A program made the position numbers and the translations under genes. Positions 19,219-28,191 of a stretch of DNA of 64,000 bases are shown here, piece by piece. A model generated the notes under the pieces. The model had not been told where the DNA came from, searched no databases, and saw nothing but the letters and a program-made list of their open reading frames with translations. Each line of letters starts with the position of its first letter. The stretch's first letter is position 1. The DNA is from Psychrobacillus sp. FSL H8-0483 (lineage in GTDB: Bacteria > Bacillota > Bacilli > Bacillales_A > Planococcaceae). The stretch lies in assembly GCF_038637725.1 (NCBI RefSeq), contig NZ_CP152052.1, positions 3,975,001 through 4,039,000 of the forward strand. The letters are read 5' to 3'.

Positions 19219-21666
19219 TTAGTTTTCTGTCACTGCAGCCGTTGTACGAACAACGAATTCATCGTTTTCTACATCAAATACGACGTGCTGACCATTTAGT
19301 ACTTCACCTTTTAATAATTCTTCAGAAAGACGATCTTCTACATGTTTTTGCAATGCTCGACGTAACGGACGTGCACCATACACAGGATCGTATCCTTCCG
19401 TTGTAATTTTTTCTTGAGCCGCTTCTGTTAGCTCCAAATCTATGCCTTGCTCTTTCAGGCGTTTAGCTAACTGCTCAATCATAAGAGTAACGATTTCTTT
19501 TAAATGCTCTCTTTCTAGAGAATGGAACACAATCATCTCATCTAAACGGTTTAAGAATTCTGGGCGGAATGCTTTTTTCAATTCTTCTAGCATTTTACCT
19601 TTCATATCTTTGTAATCTGTTTTCCCACCCTCTTGTAGATTAAATCCAACATATTTATTGAATTTAAGCGCATCTGCTCCTACATTGGATGTCATGATGA
19701 CAACTGTATTACGGAAATCGACTGTACGTCCTTTAGAATCTGTTAGTCGGCCATCCTCTAATACTTGAAGAAGAATATTAAACACATCTGGATGCGCTTT
19801 TTCAATTTCATCCAGCAGGATAACAGAGTAAGGTTTACGACGCACTTTTTCCGTTAATTGTCCACCATCCTCAAATCCAACGTATCCTGGGGGAGAGCCC
19901 ACAAGACGTGAAGTTGAATGTTTTTCCATGTACTCGGACATATCTACACGAATCATTGCATCTTCGTCACCAAACATAACTTCTGCTAATGCACGAGCAA
20001 GTTCCGTTTTACCAACACCAGTAGGTCCTAAGAAAATAAATGAGCCAATTGGACGCTTAGGATCTTTTAGACCGGCACGTGCGCGACGAATTGCACGGGA
20101 AATCGCATCTACAGCCTCTTTTTGACCAATTACTCTTTCATGTAATTTGTCTTCTAACTTCAATAACTTCTCAGATTCTGTTTGAGCAAGTCTAGAGACC
20201 GGCACTCCAGTCCACATAGAAACAACAGAGGCAATATCTTCAACTGTTACTTCTGATTCTTCTTTTCCTTGTTTTTCTTTCCAATTGTTTTTCATTTTTT
20301 CTAGCTCTTCTTTAAGCTTTTGCTCTTTGTCACGGAAAGATGCAGCTTTTTCAAATTCCTGACTTTGAACAGCAGCATTTTTCTCCGAACGGACCGCTTC
20401 TAATTTCGCTTCTAATTCTTTTAAATTTGGTGGCGTTGTGTAAGAGCGTAGTCGAACCTTTGATCCAGCTTCATCAATTAAATCGATCGCTTTATCTGGT
20501 AAGAAGCGATCCGAAATATAACGATTGGACATTTTAACAGCAGCTTCTACCGCTTCATCTGTAATTTTCACACGGTGATGTGCTTCGTAGCGATCACGTA
20601 AGCCGTAAATAATTTGAATAGCCTCATCTACAGATGGTTCATCCACTTGAATTGGTTGGAATCGACGTTCAAGTGCAGCATCCTTTTCGATATATTTACG
20701 ATACTCATCTAATGTTGTCGCACCGATACATTGAATTTCTCCACGTGCTAACGCAGGTTTTAAAATATTGGAAGCATCAATTGCTCCTTCTGCTCCGCCT
20801 GCTCCAATAAGTGTATGAAGTTCATCAATGAATAAAATAACATTTCCAGCTTGACGAATTTCATCCATTACTTTTTTCAAACGATCCTCAAATTCTCCAC
20901 GATATTTCGTTCCAGCAACAACTGTCCCCATATCAAGTGTCATAACACGTTTATCACGCAAAATTTCTGGTACTTCGTTTTGTACAATTTGCTGTGCAAG
21001 TCCTTCCGCAATTGCGGTTTTACCAACACCAGGTTCTCCGATTAAAACAGGATTATTTTTTGTGCGACGTGCCAAAATTTCAATAACACGGGTAATCTCC
21101 TTGCTACGACCTATGACTGGATCAAGTGTACCTTCTCTTGCAATTTGTGTTAAATCACGTGCTAAACCATCTAAAGTCGGAGTGCTTGCAGGAGCAGCAC
21201 TGTTGTTACCATTACTGTGAGATTGATCTGTGCTTCCAAGTAATTGAAGTACTTGCTGACGCGCTTTGTTTAAGCTAACACCTGCATTATTCAAAACTCT
21301 AGCAGCCACACCTTCACCTTCTCGGATTAGAGCTAGTAATAGATGCTCTGTACCAATGTAAGAATGCCCTAGTTTTCGAGACTCATCTACAGAGAGTTCA
21401 ATTACCTTTTTCGCTCGAGGAGTGTAGTGAACGATTGGACCAACTTCTTCTGCCCCAGTTCCTACTAACTCCTCGATTCCTGTTTCAATCACTTTCGGAT
21501 CTACTTCAATTGCTTCTAAAGCTTTCGCTGCAATACCGCTACCTTCACGAATTAACCCTAGTAATATATGTTCTGTACCAATTGATTCGTGCTTTAAACG
21601 TATAGCTTCTTCTTGTGCTAGTTGTAATACTTTTTGTGATCTTTGTGTGAATCGATTAAACATCAT
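19219..21666 (-). CDS. clpC: ClpC, Hsp100 AAA+ chaperone of the ClpCP protease
   Basis: Unfoldase that, with MecA or McsB as adaptor, feeds proteins to ClpP. Double Clp-N repeat (1-145), first AAA domain with [13 protein letters not shown], an M-domain/UVR coiled coil (about 410-460), second AAA domain with [13 protein letters not shown], and the C-terminal D2-small domain. It ends without extra domains at 815 residues. ATG 21666 overlaps the mcsB stop (ATGA) after GGAGAGGG, giving the MMF start of B. subtilis ClpC. Last gene of the CtsR operon. Confidence 0.97.
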   Translation of the reverse strand: MMFNRFTQRSQKVLQLAQEEAIRLKHESIGTEHILLGLIREGSGIAAKALEAIEVDPKVIETGIEELVGTGAEEVGPIVHYTPRAKKVIELSVDESRKLGHSYIGTEHLLLALIREGEGVAARVLNNAGVSLNKARQQVLQLLGSTDQSHSNGNNSAAPASTPTLDGLARDLTQIAREGTLDPVIGRSKEITRVIEILARRTKNNPVLIGEPGVGKTAIAEGLAQQIVQNEVPEILRDKRVMTLDMGTVVAGTKYRGEFEDRLKKVMDEIRQAGNVILFIDELHTLIGAGGAEGAIDASNILKPALARGEIQCIGATTLDEYRKYIEKDAALERRFQPIQVDEPSVDEAIQIIYGLRDRYEAHHRVKITDEAVEAAVKMSNRYISDRFLPDKAIDLIDEAGSKVRLRSYTTPPNLKELEAKLEAVRSEKNAAVQSQEFEKAASFRDKEQKLKEELEKMKNNWKEKQGKEESEVTVEDIASVVSMWTGVPVSRLAQTESEKLLKLEDKLHERVIGQKEAVDAISRAIRRARAGLKDPKRPIGSFIFLGPTGVGKTELARALAEVMFGDEDAMIRVDMSEYMEKHSTSRLVGSPPGYVGFEDGGQLTEKVRRKPYSVILLDEIEKAHPDVFNILLQVLEDGRLTDSKGRTVDFRNTVVIMTSNVGADALKFNKYVGFNLQEGGKTDYKDMKGKMLEELKKAFRPEFLNRLDEMIVFHSLEREHLKEIVTLMIEQLAKRLKEQGIDLELTEAAQEKITTEGYDPVYGARPLRRALQKHVEDRLSEELLKGEVLNGQHVVFDVENDEFVVRTTAAVTEN

Positions 21667-22757
21667 GCAATACCCTCTCCTTTTGTTTTCGGTTTTTCTC
21701 CCTTTTGCAACCGTTCCCTTAACAACTTCGCTCGAAACATATCTCGTTCCGAAGTATTTAACGTCGTTCCAGCATACATTTGCAGAAACCCTGGTTGCAT
21801 AAACACCATGCATTCGTTCAAAATGGTCACATCTACATCTTTAATGAGTCCCATGTCTATACCTAAACGAACATCCGACAAGCATCTAGCAGCCTCTTCG
21901 GTTGTCATTATACGAGCATATGACAACGTCCCTAAAGATCGATACAACCGATCCTCTAGTGTATTGGCTGAGTGCTTTAAGAGTGCATCTCGCGCTTCTC
22001 TTTCTTTTTGGATAATTTGTTCTGTAATACTTTGAAGATCGGCAAGTATGTCTTCTTCTGTCTTACCAAGTGTCGTTTGATTAGACACTTGGTATACATT
22101 TCCGAGCGCTTCACTACCTTCCCCATATATCCCTCTTACAACCATCCCTAATCTAGAAATGATTGTTACAATTCGGTTGATTTGCTTTGTCTTAGTTAAT
22201 GCCGGTAAATGCATCATAACGGATGCACGTAAGCCGGTTCCGGTGTTTGTCGGACAACTCGTTAAATACCCGAATTGCTCATCAAAGGCATATGGTAATT
22301 CCTTTTCTAATAATCGATCTATTGTGTCAGCTTGCGCATATGCTTGTTGAATTTGAAGACCAGGGAAAAGGCATTGAATACGAATATGATCTTCCTCATT
22401 TACCATTACACTTACAGATTCATCTTCGGATAATAAAACAGATCCAGTCATCGGCGAGTTAGCAAGCTTTGGACTAATTAAATGCTTTTCCACTAGCACT
22501 TGTCGATTTAGTTCCGACACATCTTTAATTTGTATAGAAGAAAAGTTCATTTGTAATTCTTCATCGGCATCCACAAGTGTAGCGGAAACGGATTGGTCAA
22601 TTTTATGCGCCTCATCTTCTGTAAATGCAAGTGGGAATCGATACCCATTTAAATTTCTAGCTAATCGAATTCTTGTACTCATGACTATATCTGAATGCTC
22701 TCCATTTCCAACCATCCAACTAGAAATAGAATTATCTAAAAAGCGTTCAATCGACAT
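21663..22757 (-). CDS. mcsB: McsB protein-arginine kinase
   Basis: Phosphoguanidino kinase-like enzyme that phosphorylates arginines on CtsR and other proteins, marking them for ClpCP. It shows [15 protein letters not shown], the ATP-site blocks NEEDHIRIQ and [20 protein letters not shown], and [19 protein letters not shown]. The start is ATG 22757 after GGGAGGTGA, overlapping the end of mcsA by 11 bases. 364 residues. Confidence 0.95.
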   Translation of the reverse strand: MSIERFLDNSISSWMVGNGEHSDIVMSTRIRLARNLNGYRFPLAFTEDEAHKIDQSVSATLVDADEELQMNFSSIQIKDVSELNRQVLVEKHLISPKLANSPMTGSVLLSEDESVSVMVNEEDHIRIQCLFPGLQIQQAYAQADTIDRLLEKELPYAFDEQFGYLTSCPTNTGTGLRASVMMHLPALTKTKQINRIVTIISRLGMVVRGIYGEGSEALGNVYQVSNQTTLGKTEEDILADLQSITEQIIQKEREARDALLKHSANTLEDRLYRSLGTLSYARIMTTEEAARCLSDVRLGIDMGLIKDVDVTILNECMVFMQPGFLQMYAGTTLNTSERDMFRAKLLRERLQKGEKPKTKGEGIA

Positions 22758-23292
22758 TCGTTTCGTCACCTCCCGTGACAAGCTGACTTTCAAGATCCCT
22801 TGCTTCATCCCTTAGTCTTGCAGCATCCTCAAATTGTTCGGTTTCAACAGCCTCTTTCATTTGAGAACGAATGGCTTCAATGCGTTTTTTCAATGCTATC
22901 TTTTCACCAATTGCCCCCGGCGCTTTCCCAATATGGGTTGTATTTCCATTATGCAAACGTTTAAATACATTCGGTAGTTGTTGTCGAAAACTATCGTAAC
23001 AAGAAGCACAGCCGAATTTCCCTTCATCTAAAAAACGTTGTATGGACCAACCGCATTCTTCACACTCTAATGGAGGCTTTTTTTGCCTTTGCTGCATTGG
23101 CTGCTGATCTGCATGGTTAAACCAATTGGATAGGAGTTGATGAAGAGATAACGGATCTTGTTTATACTCTACATAAAACGGGTGGAGACTATTTGCACAG
23201 ACCTCACAATAATGTCGTTCAAAGTGTTCACCGTTATGCACTTGTGTAACCGTCACTTTTGCCGGTCTCTGCTTACAATTTTCACAAATCAC
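22747..23292 (-). CDS. mcsA: McsA, activator of McsB
   Basis: Zinc-finger protein that activates the McsB kinase and senses heavy metals and redox state in B. subtilis. Four CxxC pairs are visible (CENC, CEVC, CEEC, CASC), and a UVR motif occupies the C-terminus (IEAIRSQMKEAVETEQFEDA). 181 residues; GTG start. It lies between ctsR and mcsB in the classic order. Confidence 0.94.
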   Translation of the reverse strand: MICENCKQRPAKVTVTQVHNGEHFERHYCEVCANSLHPFYVEYKQDPLSLHQLLSNWFNHADQQPMQQRQKKPPLECEECGWSIQRFLDEGKFGCASCYDSFRQQLPNVFKRLHNGNTTHIGKAPGAIGEKIALKKRIEAIRSQMKEAVETEQFEDAARLRDEARDLESQLVTGGDETNVD

Positions 23293-23315
23293 TTTTCAAC
23301 ACACCCCGCTCATTT

Positions 23316-23783
23316 TTAACTTTTTTGATATTTTAATGTTAATAGCATGGCACATAATATACGCGCACGTATTTCATCCCTTGCTGGTAGTGGAATAGCA
23401 AGTGTTGTTCGATTAAGCGCCGCTAAAATGAGCTTCGCTTCTCTTGTTGTAATCACTTCTTCCTCTAGCAGTCGGAACACAATGTCTTCCGTAACTGATT
23501 CAGCTGCACCATTTTCTAGTCTTTGTATTATATGCTCAATCAATTCTGCTTTCGTATGCGCCCGAACGCGGAGGATTCGAATATATCCACCACCACCACG
23601 TTTACTTTCCACTAAGTAACCGCGATCTTGGGTAAACCGTGTGTTGATAACATAGTTTATTTGAGATGGAACACATTGAAATTTTTCAGCAATTTCACTT
23701 CTTTTAATTTCAATTTGCCCCTTACTCTCTTCTTCGATAATCGACTTCAAATAACCTTCAATAATGTCAGATATATTTTTCAT
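23316..23783 (-). CDS. ctsR: CtsR, class III heat-shock repressor
   Basis: DNA-binding repressor of clpC, clpP and related genes, inactivated by heat and McsB. The winged helix-turn-helix reads SEIAEKFQCVPSQINYVINTRF with the wing RGGGGYIRI (tetraglycine thermosensor loop), followed by the dimerisation domain. 155 residues; GAGGTGA precedes the ATG. First gene of the operon, with its own operator just upstream. Confidence 0.96.
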   Translation of the reverse strand: MKNISDIIEGYLKSIIEEESKGQIEIKRSEIAEKFQCVPSQINYVINTRFTQDRGYLVESKRGGGGYIRILRVRAHTKAELIEHIIQRLENGAAESVTEDIVFRLLEEEVITTREAKLILAALNRTTLAIPLPARDEIRARILCAMLLTLKYQKS

Positions 23784-23798
23784 CTTCTCACCTCTTTA

Positions 23799-23856
23799 GC
23801 AAACTGACTTTGACTAACTTTGACTATATTATATCGAGAAAATAATCCATGTGCAA
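23799..23856 (-). promoter_or_regulatory. ctsR operon promoter with CtsR operator
   Basis: Promoter TTGCAC (23856-23851), 17 bases, TATAAT (23833-23828). Directly downstream are two direct heptads AGTCAAA (23825-23819 and 23815-23809) separated by three bases, the CtsR box, then a partial AGTTTGC. The operator overlaps the start point, so CtsR would block initiation. Confidence 0.88.
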
Positions 23857-23881
23857 TTGATATGATTTTCTTAGGAAGGCA

Positions 23882-23915
23882 CAAAAAAACTACTAACCAG
23901 AACAGTTAGTAGTTT
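23882..23915 (-). terminator. Terminator after rsgA
   Basis: Perfect stem AACTACTAAC/GTTAGTAGTT (10 bp, 6-base loop) followed by TTTTTT on the minus strand. It insulates the ctsR operon from the rsgA transcript. Confidence 0.85.
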
Positions 23916-23976
23916 AAGGGTGTATCAATATTCCAACTTATATTCCAAAAACTTTTTCATTTGTATATTAATACAT

Positions 23977-25020
23977 TTATTTTTTCTTCCTGTGTATTTT
24001 CGTTAGTTGTTTCCACTTATTCACTTCTGCTTTTTTGGCAACTAGATCATTTTTTCGTTCAATATGTGCAAGCTCTCTCATCAACTTCACATAACTTTTA
24101 TAACGCTCTTGTTTCAATGCACCTGTATAAATAGCTTCTTGAATTGCGCATCCCGGCTCTTTTTCATGTTTGCAATCTCGGAAGCGACATCCATCCGCAA
24201 GTTCTTCAATATCTTGGAAGCTTGCGCTAATCCCATCACTTGTATCCCAAAGTTGGAATTCTCTCATTCCCGGGGTATCAATTAATAAACCACCCTCCGG
24301 CAATAAAGTAAGTTCTCTATGCGTTGTGGTATGACGCCCTTTGCTATCATCTTCTCGAATATTGTTTACTACCATTACTTCTTCACCAGACAAAGCATTA
24401 ATTAAAGAGGACTTGCCAACTCCAGAAGATCCTAGAAGAGCACCTGTTTTACTGCCAGATAAAAGATTTGCAAGGCTATCGATTCCTTCACCTGTTACAC
24501 TACTCACTGCAAATACATCTACACCAAAAGCGATTGATTCTACTTCATTTATATAAAATGCCAAATCATCACATGCGTCTTTTTTCGTCAAAACAACAAC
24601 TGGTGTTGCACCCGAATCCCATGCGGCTAATAAATATCGCTCTAATCTACGTAAATTAAAGTCGTGATTAAGAGACATAACAAGAAATACATAATCAACA
24701 TTAACTGCGATTAACTGAATTTCCGTTGTTAAGCCAGCAGCTTTTCTGGAAAACTGTGAACTACGTGGAAGCACGTCTTGAATGATTCCTTTTTCTTCCC
24801 CCGGCATTTGTTCGAGGACAACCCAATCTCCAACTGCCGGAAATGCTTCGCGGCCATGGTCAAACTTGAATTTCCCTGATAGAGAGCATAACCATTCCCC
24901 TTCGTTAGTCATGACACGATACAAATTTTTATGCTCAAGTAATACGCGACCTGCGATCCCTTTACTCAACATTTTTTCTTCCCATTTATTATTCCAACCA
25001 TATTGTTCGATTAAATTCAA
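23977..25020 (-). CDS. RsgA-type circularly permuted GTPase (paralogue)
   Basis: Ribosome small-subunit biogenesis GTPase family (YjeQ/RsgA). Order of motifs is permuted as expected: G4 LTKKD, then G1 LGSSGVGKSSLINAL, G3 LIDTPGMREFQ, with an N-terminal OB domain and a C-terminal zinc knuckle (C-x5-C-x1-H...C: GCRFRDCKHEKEPGC). At 347 residues it is longer than the usual ~290-residue RsgA, mainly at both ends, and resembles the second paralogue seen in many Bacillales. TTG start after AGGAGG. Monocistronic between two terminators. Confidence 0.88.
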   Translation of the reverse strand: MNLIEQYGWNNKWEEKMLSKGIAGRVLLEHKNLYRVMTNEGEWLCSLSGKFKFDHGREAFPAVGDWVVLEQMPGEEKGIIQDVLPRSSQFSRKAAGLTTEIQLIAVNVDYVFLVMSLNHDFNLRRLERYLLAAWDSGATPVVVLTKKDACDDLAFYINEVESIAFGVDVFAVSSVTGEGIDSLANLLSGSKTGALLGSSGVGKSSLINALSGEEVMVVNNIREDDSKGRHTTTHRELTLLPEGGLLIDTPGMREFQLWDTSDGISASFQDIEELADGCRFRDCKHEKEPGCAIQEAIYTGALKQERYKSYVKLMRELAHIERKNDLVAKKAEVNKWKQLTKIHRKKK

Positions 25021-25044
25021 TTTAACTTCCTCCTAATTTCCATA

Positions 25045-25083
25045 TAAAAAAACCATGACTGCACGAATCAGCAATCATGGTTT
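25045..25083 (-). terminator. Terminator of the small peptide transcript
   Basis: AACCATGA/TCATGGTT stem with a 16-base loop, followed on the minus strand by TTTTTTTATAT. It lies 90 bases after the peptide stop codon and just before the rsgA start. Confidence 0.8.
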
Positions 25084-25175
25084 CCCGGTCATTAGTAAAG
25101 AAGCATCTCAAAAAGTGTAGCGAAATACATTTGTTTGTCTGTTACAAGCAAATGAAATGCATATTCGTTCTACAA

Positions 25176-25241
25176 TTAGAGACAAACGGAGTGGGACATC
25201 ATGAACTTACTGATTCGTTGATTAGTATTTACAATAGCCAT
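25176..25241 (-). CDS. 21-residue peptide gene with its own promoter and terminator
   Basis: ATG 25241 to TAA 25176 encodes a 21-residue peptide starting MAIVNTNQRISKF and ending SHSVCL. AAAGGAGTGA sits six bases upstream of the ATG, and a consensus promoter lies just before that, so this short frame is unusually well equipped for expression. The single cysteine is the penultimate residue. It lies downstream of, and on the same strand as, an ABC exporter. I do not recognise the sequence. It could be a signal or regulatory peptide, or the transcript (about 220 bases) could act as a small RNA. Confidence 0.6.
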   Translation of the reverse strand: MAIVNTNQRISKFMMSHSVCL

Positions 25242-25272
25242 AATGCCTCACTCCTTTCCTTAAGTTATTTTC

Positions 25273-25301
25273 AGAATACAACAATAATAAAATCTAGTCA
25301 A
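25273..25301 (-). promoter_or_regulatory. SigA promoter for the 21-residue peptide gene
   Basis: TTGACT (25301-25296), exactly 17 bases, TATTCT (25278-25273) on the minus strand. It overlaps the region just after the ABC permease stop codon. Confidence 0.75.
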
Positions 25302-25308
25302 CAAAAAT

Positions 25309-26259
25309 TTACGCTGCTACATCGCGTTTTATAAACGACCAATAACTAATTACTAAAAATACAAGCATGTAGACAGAAACCACTGCGATTGAAAACGACA
25401 TCGTCATCCCATCAATCAACGGTTGCCCATTCCCTATATATTGCGTCAAATTAGTGTTAGCAAATAAAATATACTTAGCCAGTTCGAATTTGAATGCTAG
25501 CATATACGTAATATTTACCCCTGCGAACATAAGAAATATAGAAATTCCTATTGCAAGTGAACTAGAACGGAATACAGATCCAACCATAAAAGCCAACATC
25601 CCAATAACTAACACGTTTACTAGAGAAAGTCCCATTAGAAGTAGTAGTCTTACCCAAAATGAAACCTCTACCACTTTTCCGTTCACCACTTCTAAACTTG
25701 TTCCAGGTGACGAATCAAAGAAAATATATGCAGCAATTATTCCTACCAATAAACTAATTGAAGCCATGAAAACAGCATATAATCCGACCGTCAACAACTT
25801 CGAAGTCAAAATCTTCCCCCTACTCACAGGTCGTGTTAATAACATTTTAATAGTCCCTTGAGAAAACTCTGAAGCAACGATTCCTCCTGCAACAACAACT
25901 GTGAATAATGTAATTACGGAAAGCATACCAGGAATTTCATTGATAAATCCTTTAACACTCTCTGAGGTTATTGGAGCAATATCCTTCTCTAAACGATGCT
26001 TTTCAACTGTTATAGAATCTTTTAAATCCTGCAACTCCTCTTTAGACAAATTCGGATCCGTTAATTGTGATTCTAATAGCTTAACTTGCTCTTGAGAAGC
26101 TATTTTCCAATCATCTGTAGGGCTCTCACCTATAGGGCTCTTAATCCATTTAAAAATACCAGCTGATCCAATCATTAATAGGGCTATTAACACCACCATT
26201 ACCCAAGTTGCTTTTTTACTCCATAATTTCATCCATTCATTTCTTATGAGATTCAGCAA
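25309..26259 (-). CDS. ABC transporter permease (ABC-2 type)
   Basis: Membrane subunit of an exporter in the BcrB/NatB class. About six membrane segments: one near 20-40, a long extracellular loop with charged helices (45-105), then five more to the C-terminus, including FTVVVAGGIVASEFSQGTIKMLL, the typical amphipathic ABC-2 motif. TTG 26259 is chosen because AGGAGG lies eight bases upstream; a GTG nine bases earlier overlaps it. It overlaps the ATPase gene by 23 bases, so the pair is coupled. Substrate unknown. Confidence 0.88.
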   Translation of the reverse strand: MLNLIRNEWMKLWSKKATWVMVVLIALLMIGSAGIFKWIKSPIGESPTDDWKIASQEQVKLLESQLTDPNLSKEELQDLKDSITVEKHRLEKDIAPITSESVKGFINEIPGMLSVITLFTVVVAGGIVASEFSQGTIKMLLTRPVSRGKILTSKLLTVGLYAVFMASISLLVGIIAAYIFFDSSPGTSLEVVNGKVVEVSFWVRLLLLMGLSLVNVLVIGMLAFMVGSVFRSSSLAIGISIFLMFAGVNITYMLAFKFELAKYILFANTNLTQYIGNGQPLIDGMTMSFSIAVVSVYMLVFLVISYWSFIKRDVAA

Positions 26260-27160
26260 TTTGCCCACCTCCTGTTAATTCTAAGAATTGATCTTCCAAC
26301 GATTTTCGATGCGGATTAATTTGGAATAATTGTAGATTATTTGCTACCATTTCACCGACTAAAACAGGAACATCTTCCGATGAAAGCTGTACGACAAAAC
26401 CATTCCCCAAAACCTCTGTAGATATGTTTTTGGAAGATAAGAAAGCCTCCGCTTTCTCTTTTGGAGATACTTCCATGTAGTAATGTGATTCTTCCTCTTC
26501 TTTTACTTCTCTAATAGATATAAGTTTTCCATTTTGAATAACTGCGATTCTATCACACATTAACTCAATTTCTGCTAATAAATGGCTAGATACAAAAATA
26601 GAAACGCCTTCTTCTTCCGCAATTTTGCGTAAGTACATACGGAACTCTCTAATACCTGCTGGGTCTAGTCCATTCGTTGGCTCATCTAGTATTAAAAATT
26701 TTGGTCGATGCAAGAGTGCTTGGGCTAGCCCTAAACGTTGACGCATTCCAAGCGAATACTTCGATACCTTTTCATGAATTCTGTTTTGCAGACCCACTTG
26801 GGCAATTACTTCATCTATTCGCTCTTTCGTTACGCTTTTATTCATTCGAGCAAAATGAAGTAAGTTTTTATATCCACTCATAAACTTATACATCTCGGGA
26901 TTTTCTACTATCACTCCGACTTTACTCATTGATCCCTCAAAATCAGAAGAAATAGCTTGCCCGTCGATAAATACTTCTCCTGACGTTGGTTTCATAAGTC
27001 CTGTCATCATTCGAATAGTCGTTGTTTTCCCCGCTCCATTTGGCCCTAGAAAACCCGTTATTTGACCTGCATATAAATCTAAACTAAGGTCGTCAATAAG
27101 TTTCTTTTTGCCTATTACTTTTGTTAAATTTTGAAGCTTAACGATTAGCTTCTTTTCCAT
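26237..27160 (-). CDS. ABC transporter ATPase, BcrA-like
   Basis: Nucleotide-binding subunit partnered with the ABC-2 permease downstream. Walker A GPNGAGKTTTIRMM near residue 38, signature YSLGMRQRLGLAQ, Walker B FLILDEPTNGLDP, and a short C-terminal extension of about 80 residues. The family exports lantibiotics, bacitracin or other compounds; the substrate here cannot be told. GGAAGGTGAT precedes the ATG. No two-component system is adjacent, which differs from most bacitracin-sensing modules. Confidence 0.9.
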   Translation of the reverse strand: MEKKLIVKLQNLTKVIGKKKLIDDLSLDLYAGQITGFLGPNGAGKTTTIRMMTGLMKPTSGEVFIDGQAISSDFEGSMSKVGVIVENPEMYKFMSGYKNLLHFARMNKSVTKERIDEVIAQVGLQNRIHEKVSKYSLGMRQRLGLAQALLHRPKFLILDEPTNGLDPAGIREFRMYLRKIAEEEGVSIFVSSHLLAEIELMCDRIAVIQNGKLISIREVKEEEESHYYMEVSPKEKAEAFLSSKNISTEVLGNGFVVQLSSEDVPVLVGEMVANNLQLFQINPHRKSLEDQFLELTGGGQIAESHKK

Positions 27161-27236
27161 TTACATCACCTTCCCTAAATGAATGTGTCGTCCACATTGC
27201 TATTTCGTATTCTGCCTTTCCTAATGCCCTATAAGT

Positions 27237-27264
27237 TATACGTTTATCGTTAAGAAAAGTTCTA
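27237..27264 (-). promoter_or_regulatory. Possible ECF-sigma-type promoter of the ABC transporter
   Basis: On the minus strand TAGAAC (27264-27259), 16 bases, CGTATA (27242-27237), which resembles the AAC-N16-CGT pattern of extracytoplasmic-function sigma factors. No good SigA promoter is seen in the same stretch. Weak evidence. Confidence 0.3.
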
Positions 27265-27341
27265 TTTTTTTCAATTATTTTTCATAAATTCCATTACAGG
27301 GTTTTTATTCTTACGATAAATGCAGGTAGGAGGGAATATAA

Positions 27342-27595
27342 ATGGAATTCAACGCTACACTTGCGAAGCAGTATGACAGTGGAATTAGAAGAGCTTTACC
27401 TACTTAAAAAGTTACTGGCTAGACACGACAAAACTTTCTATAGAAGAGATTGATGAAATGGAGAAGGAAATCCTTTCCCTTTCTTATGTACCTGAAGATG
27501 TGGTTGAACAATTACTTCAACAAGCAGGTTTTACACGCATTACAAAGTTTTTCTCTACTACGCTTTTCAGTGGTTGGATTTGTTATAAAGCTTAG
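27342..27595 (+). pseudogene. Decayed class I SAM methyltransferase gene
   Basis: An ATG with AGGAGGG upstream starts MEFNATLAKQYDSGIRRALP, the N-terminus of a familiar methyltransferase type, but the glycine-rich SAM-binding core is missing. After a frameshift the remainder continues as YWLDTTKLSIEEIDEME and ends EQLLQQAGFTRITKFFSTTLFSGWICYKA in another frame, the C-terminus of the same family. So about two thirds of the gene was deleted internally and the reading frame is broken at least twice. Identification is from memory of the family. Confidence 0.75.
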
Positions 27596-27705
27596 AAGTA
27601 AGAAAAGCAGCATGTGCTGCCCTTTAAGTGCACCTTGTCTTTCGCCAATTCCAGCGTGCTTTGGACGAAACGTTGGCTATACTATTACCTTGGGATTTTT
27701 AGAGG

Positions 27706-27746
27706 AGCTTGATGTGACTGGGTCACATCAAGCTCCTTCTTTTTTG
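27706..27746 (+). terminator. Perfect 15-bp terminator
   Basis: GGAGCTTGATGTGAC/GTCACATCAAGCTCC with a 3-base loop, followed by TTCTTTTTT on the plus strand. It lies downstream of the decayed methyltransferase and probably once served that gene. Confidence 0.85.
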
Positions 27747-27854
27747 GTAATCTTATGGCGAATGTTTGTCCGTCTCCCTCTTGGATTGTGAAAGAGCATG
27801 GTGCATCATTTGGTTTGGATAATGAAAGAAGAAATACTTTCTTATTTTTTTAAG

Positions 27855-27897
27855 GCGTCCGAAGATACAATTTCGGATGCTCTCCCCTTTTTTATTA
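27855..27897 (+). terminator. Second terminator-like hairpin
   Basis: GCGTCCGAA/TTCGGATGC with a short loop, then a C/T-rich tract ending TTTTTTATT. The stretch 27747-27854 before it shows only short broken frames; no gene is supported there. Confidence 0.5.
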
Positions 27898-27962
27898 AAC
27901 GATACTACCTATTTTTCTCTATTTCCACTTTCTTGATAAGCGAAAGGAAGTACACCAGTTCA

Positions 27963-28111
27963 TTGATTGGAGCGGAAGGCGGCGACTCCTAGGGGATTAG
28001 CAAGCAAATCAAGACCCTGGACTGAGCGCAGCGAAATTAATTTTTGCGACAAGCTTGCGCAGGAGCAAGGGAAGCTGCCCCCTGGAAGCGTCCGCCTGTA
28101 GCGGAAATCAA
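27963..28111. repeat. Dispersed palindromic repeat, family A copy 1
   Basis: A 149-base GC-rich island bounded by TTGATT (27963) and AATCAA (28111). Inner inverted core AGGCGG/CCGCCT, and GGAGCGGAAGGCGGCGACTCC on one side with TCCGCCTGTAGCGGAAATCAA on the other. The reverse complement aligns by eye with the copy at 58885-59008 (shared TTGATTTCCG, GTCTT, GGAGTCGCCG, CAATCAA). It follows ykfD and may act as the 3' end structure of the dpp-ykf mRNA. Confidence 0.75.
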
Positions 28112-28191
28112 CCTGTTCATGTAATAAAAATTTATCTACTTCCTTATTCTTTAAATAAAAGAGTTTTGCTTCTTCACGACGGCTTTTCCAG

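Noticed and set aside
25077-25334. Plus-strand frame of 85 codons over the small peptide gene
   Set aside because: No SD; it lies antisense to the promoter and peptide gene, which carry the convincing signals.
27237-27264. Presence of an ECF sigma/anti-sigma system for the ABC transporter
   Set aside because: Only a weak promoter-like pattern is seen; no sigma gene is in the neighbourhood.
27450-27791. Plus-strand frame of 113 codons in the methyltransferase remnant
   Set aside because: It runs through the pseudogene and over the perfect terminator at 27706; the real C-terminal remnant is in a different frame.
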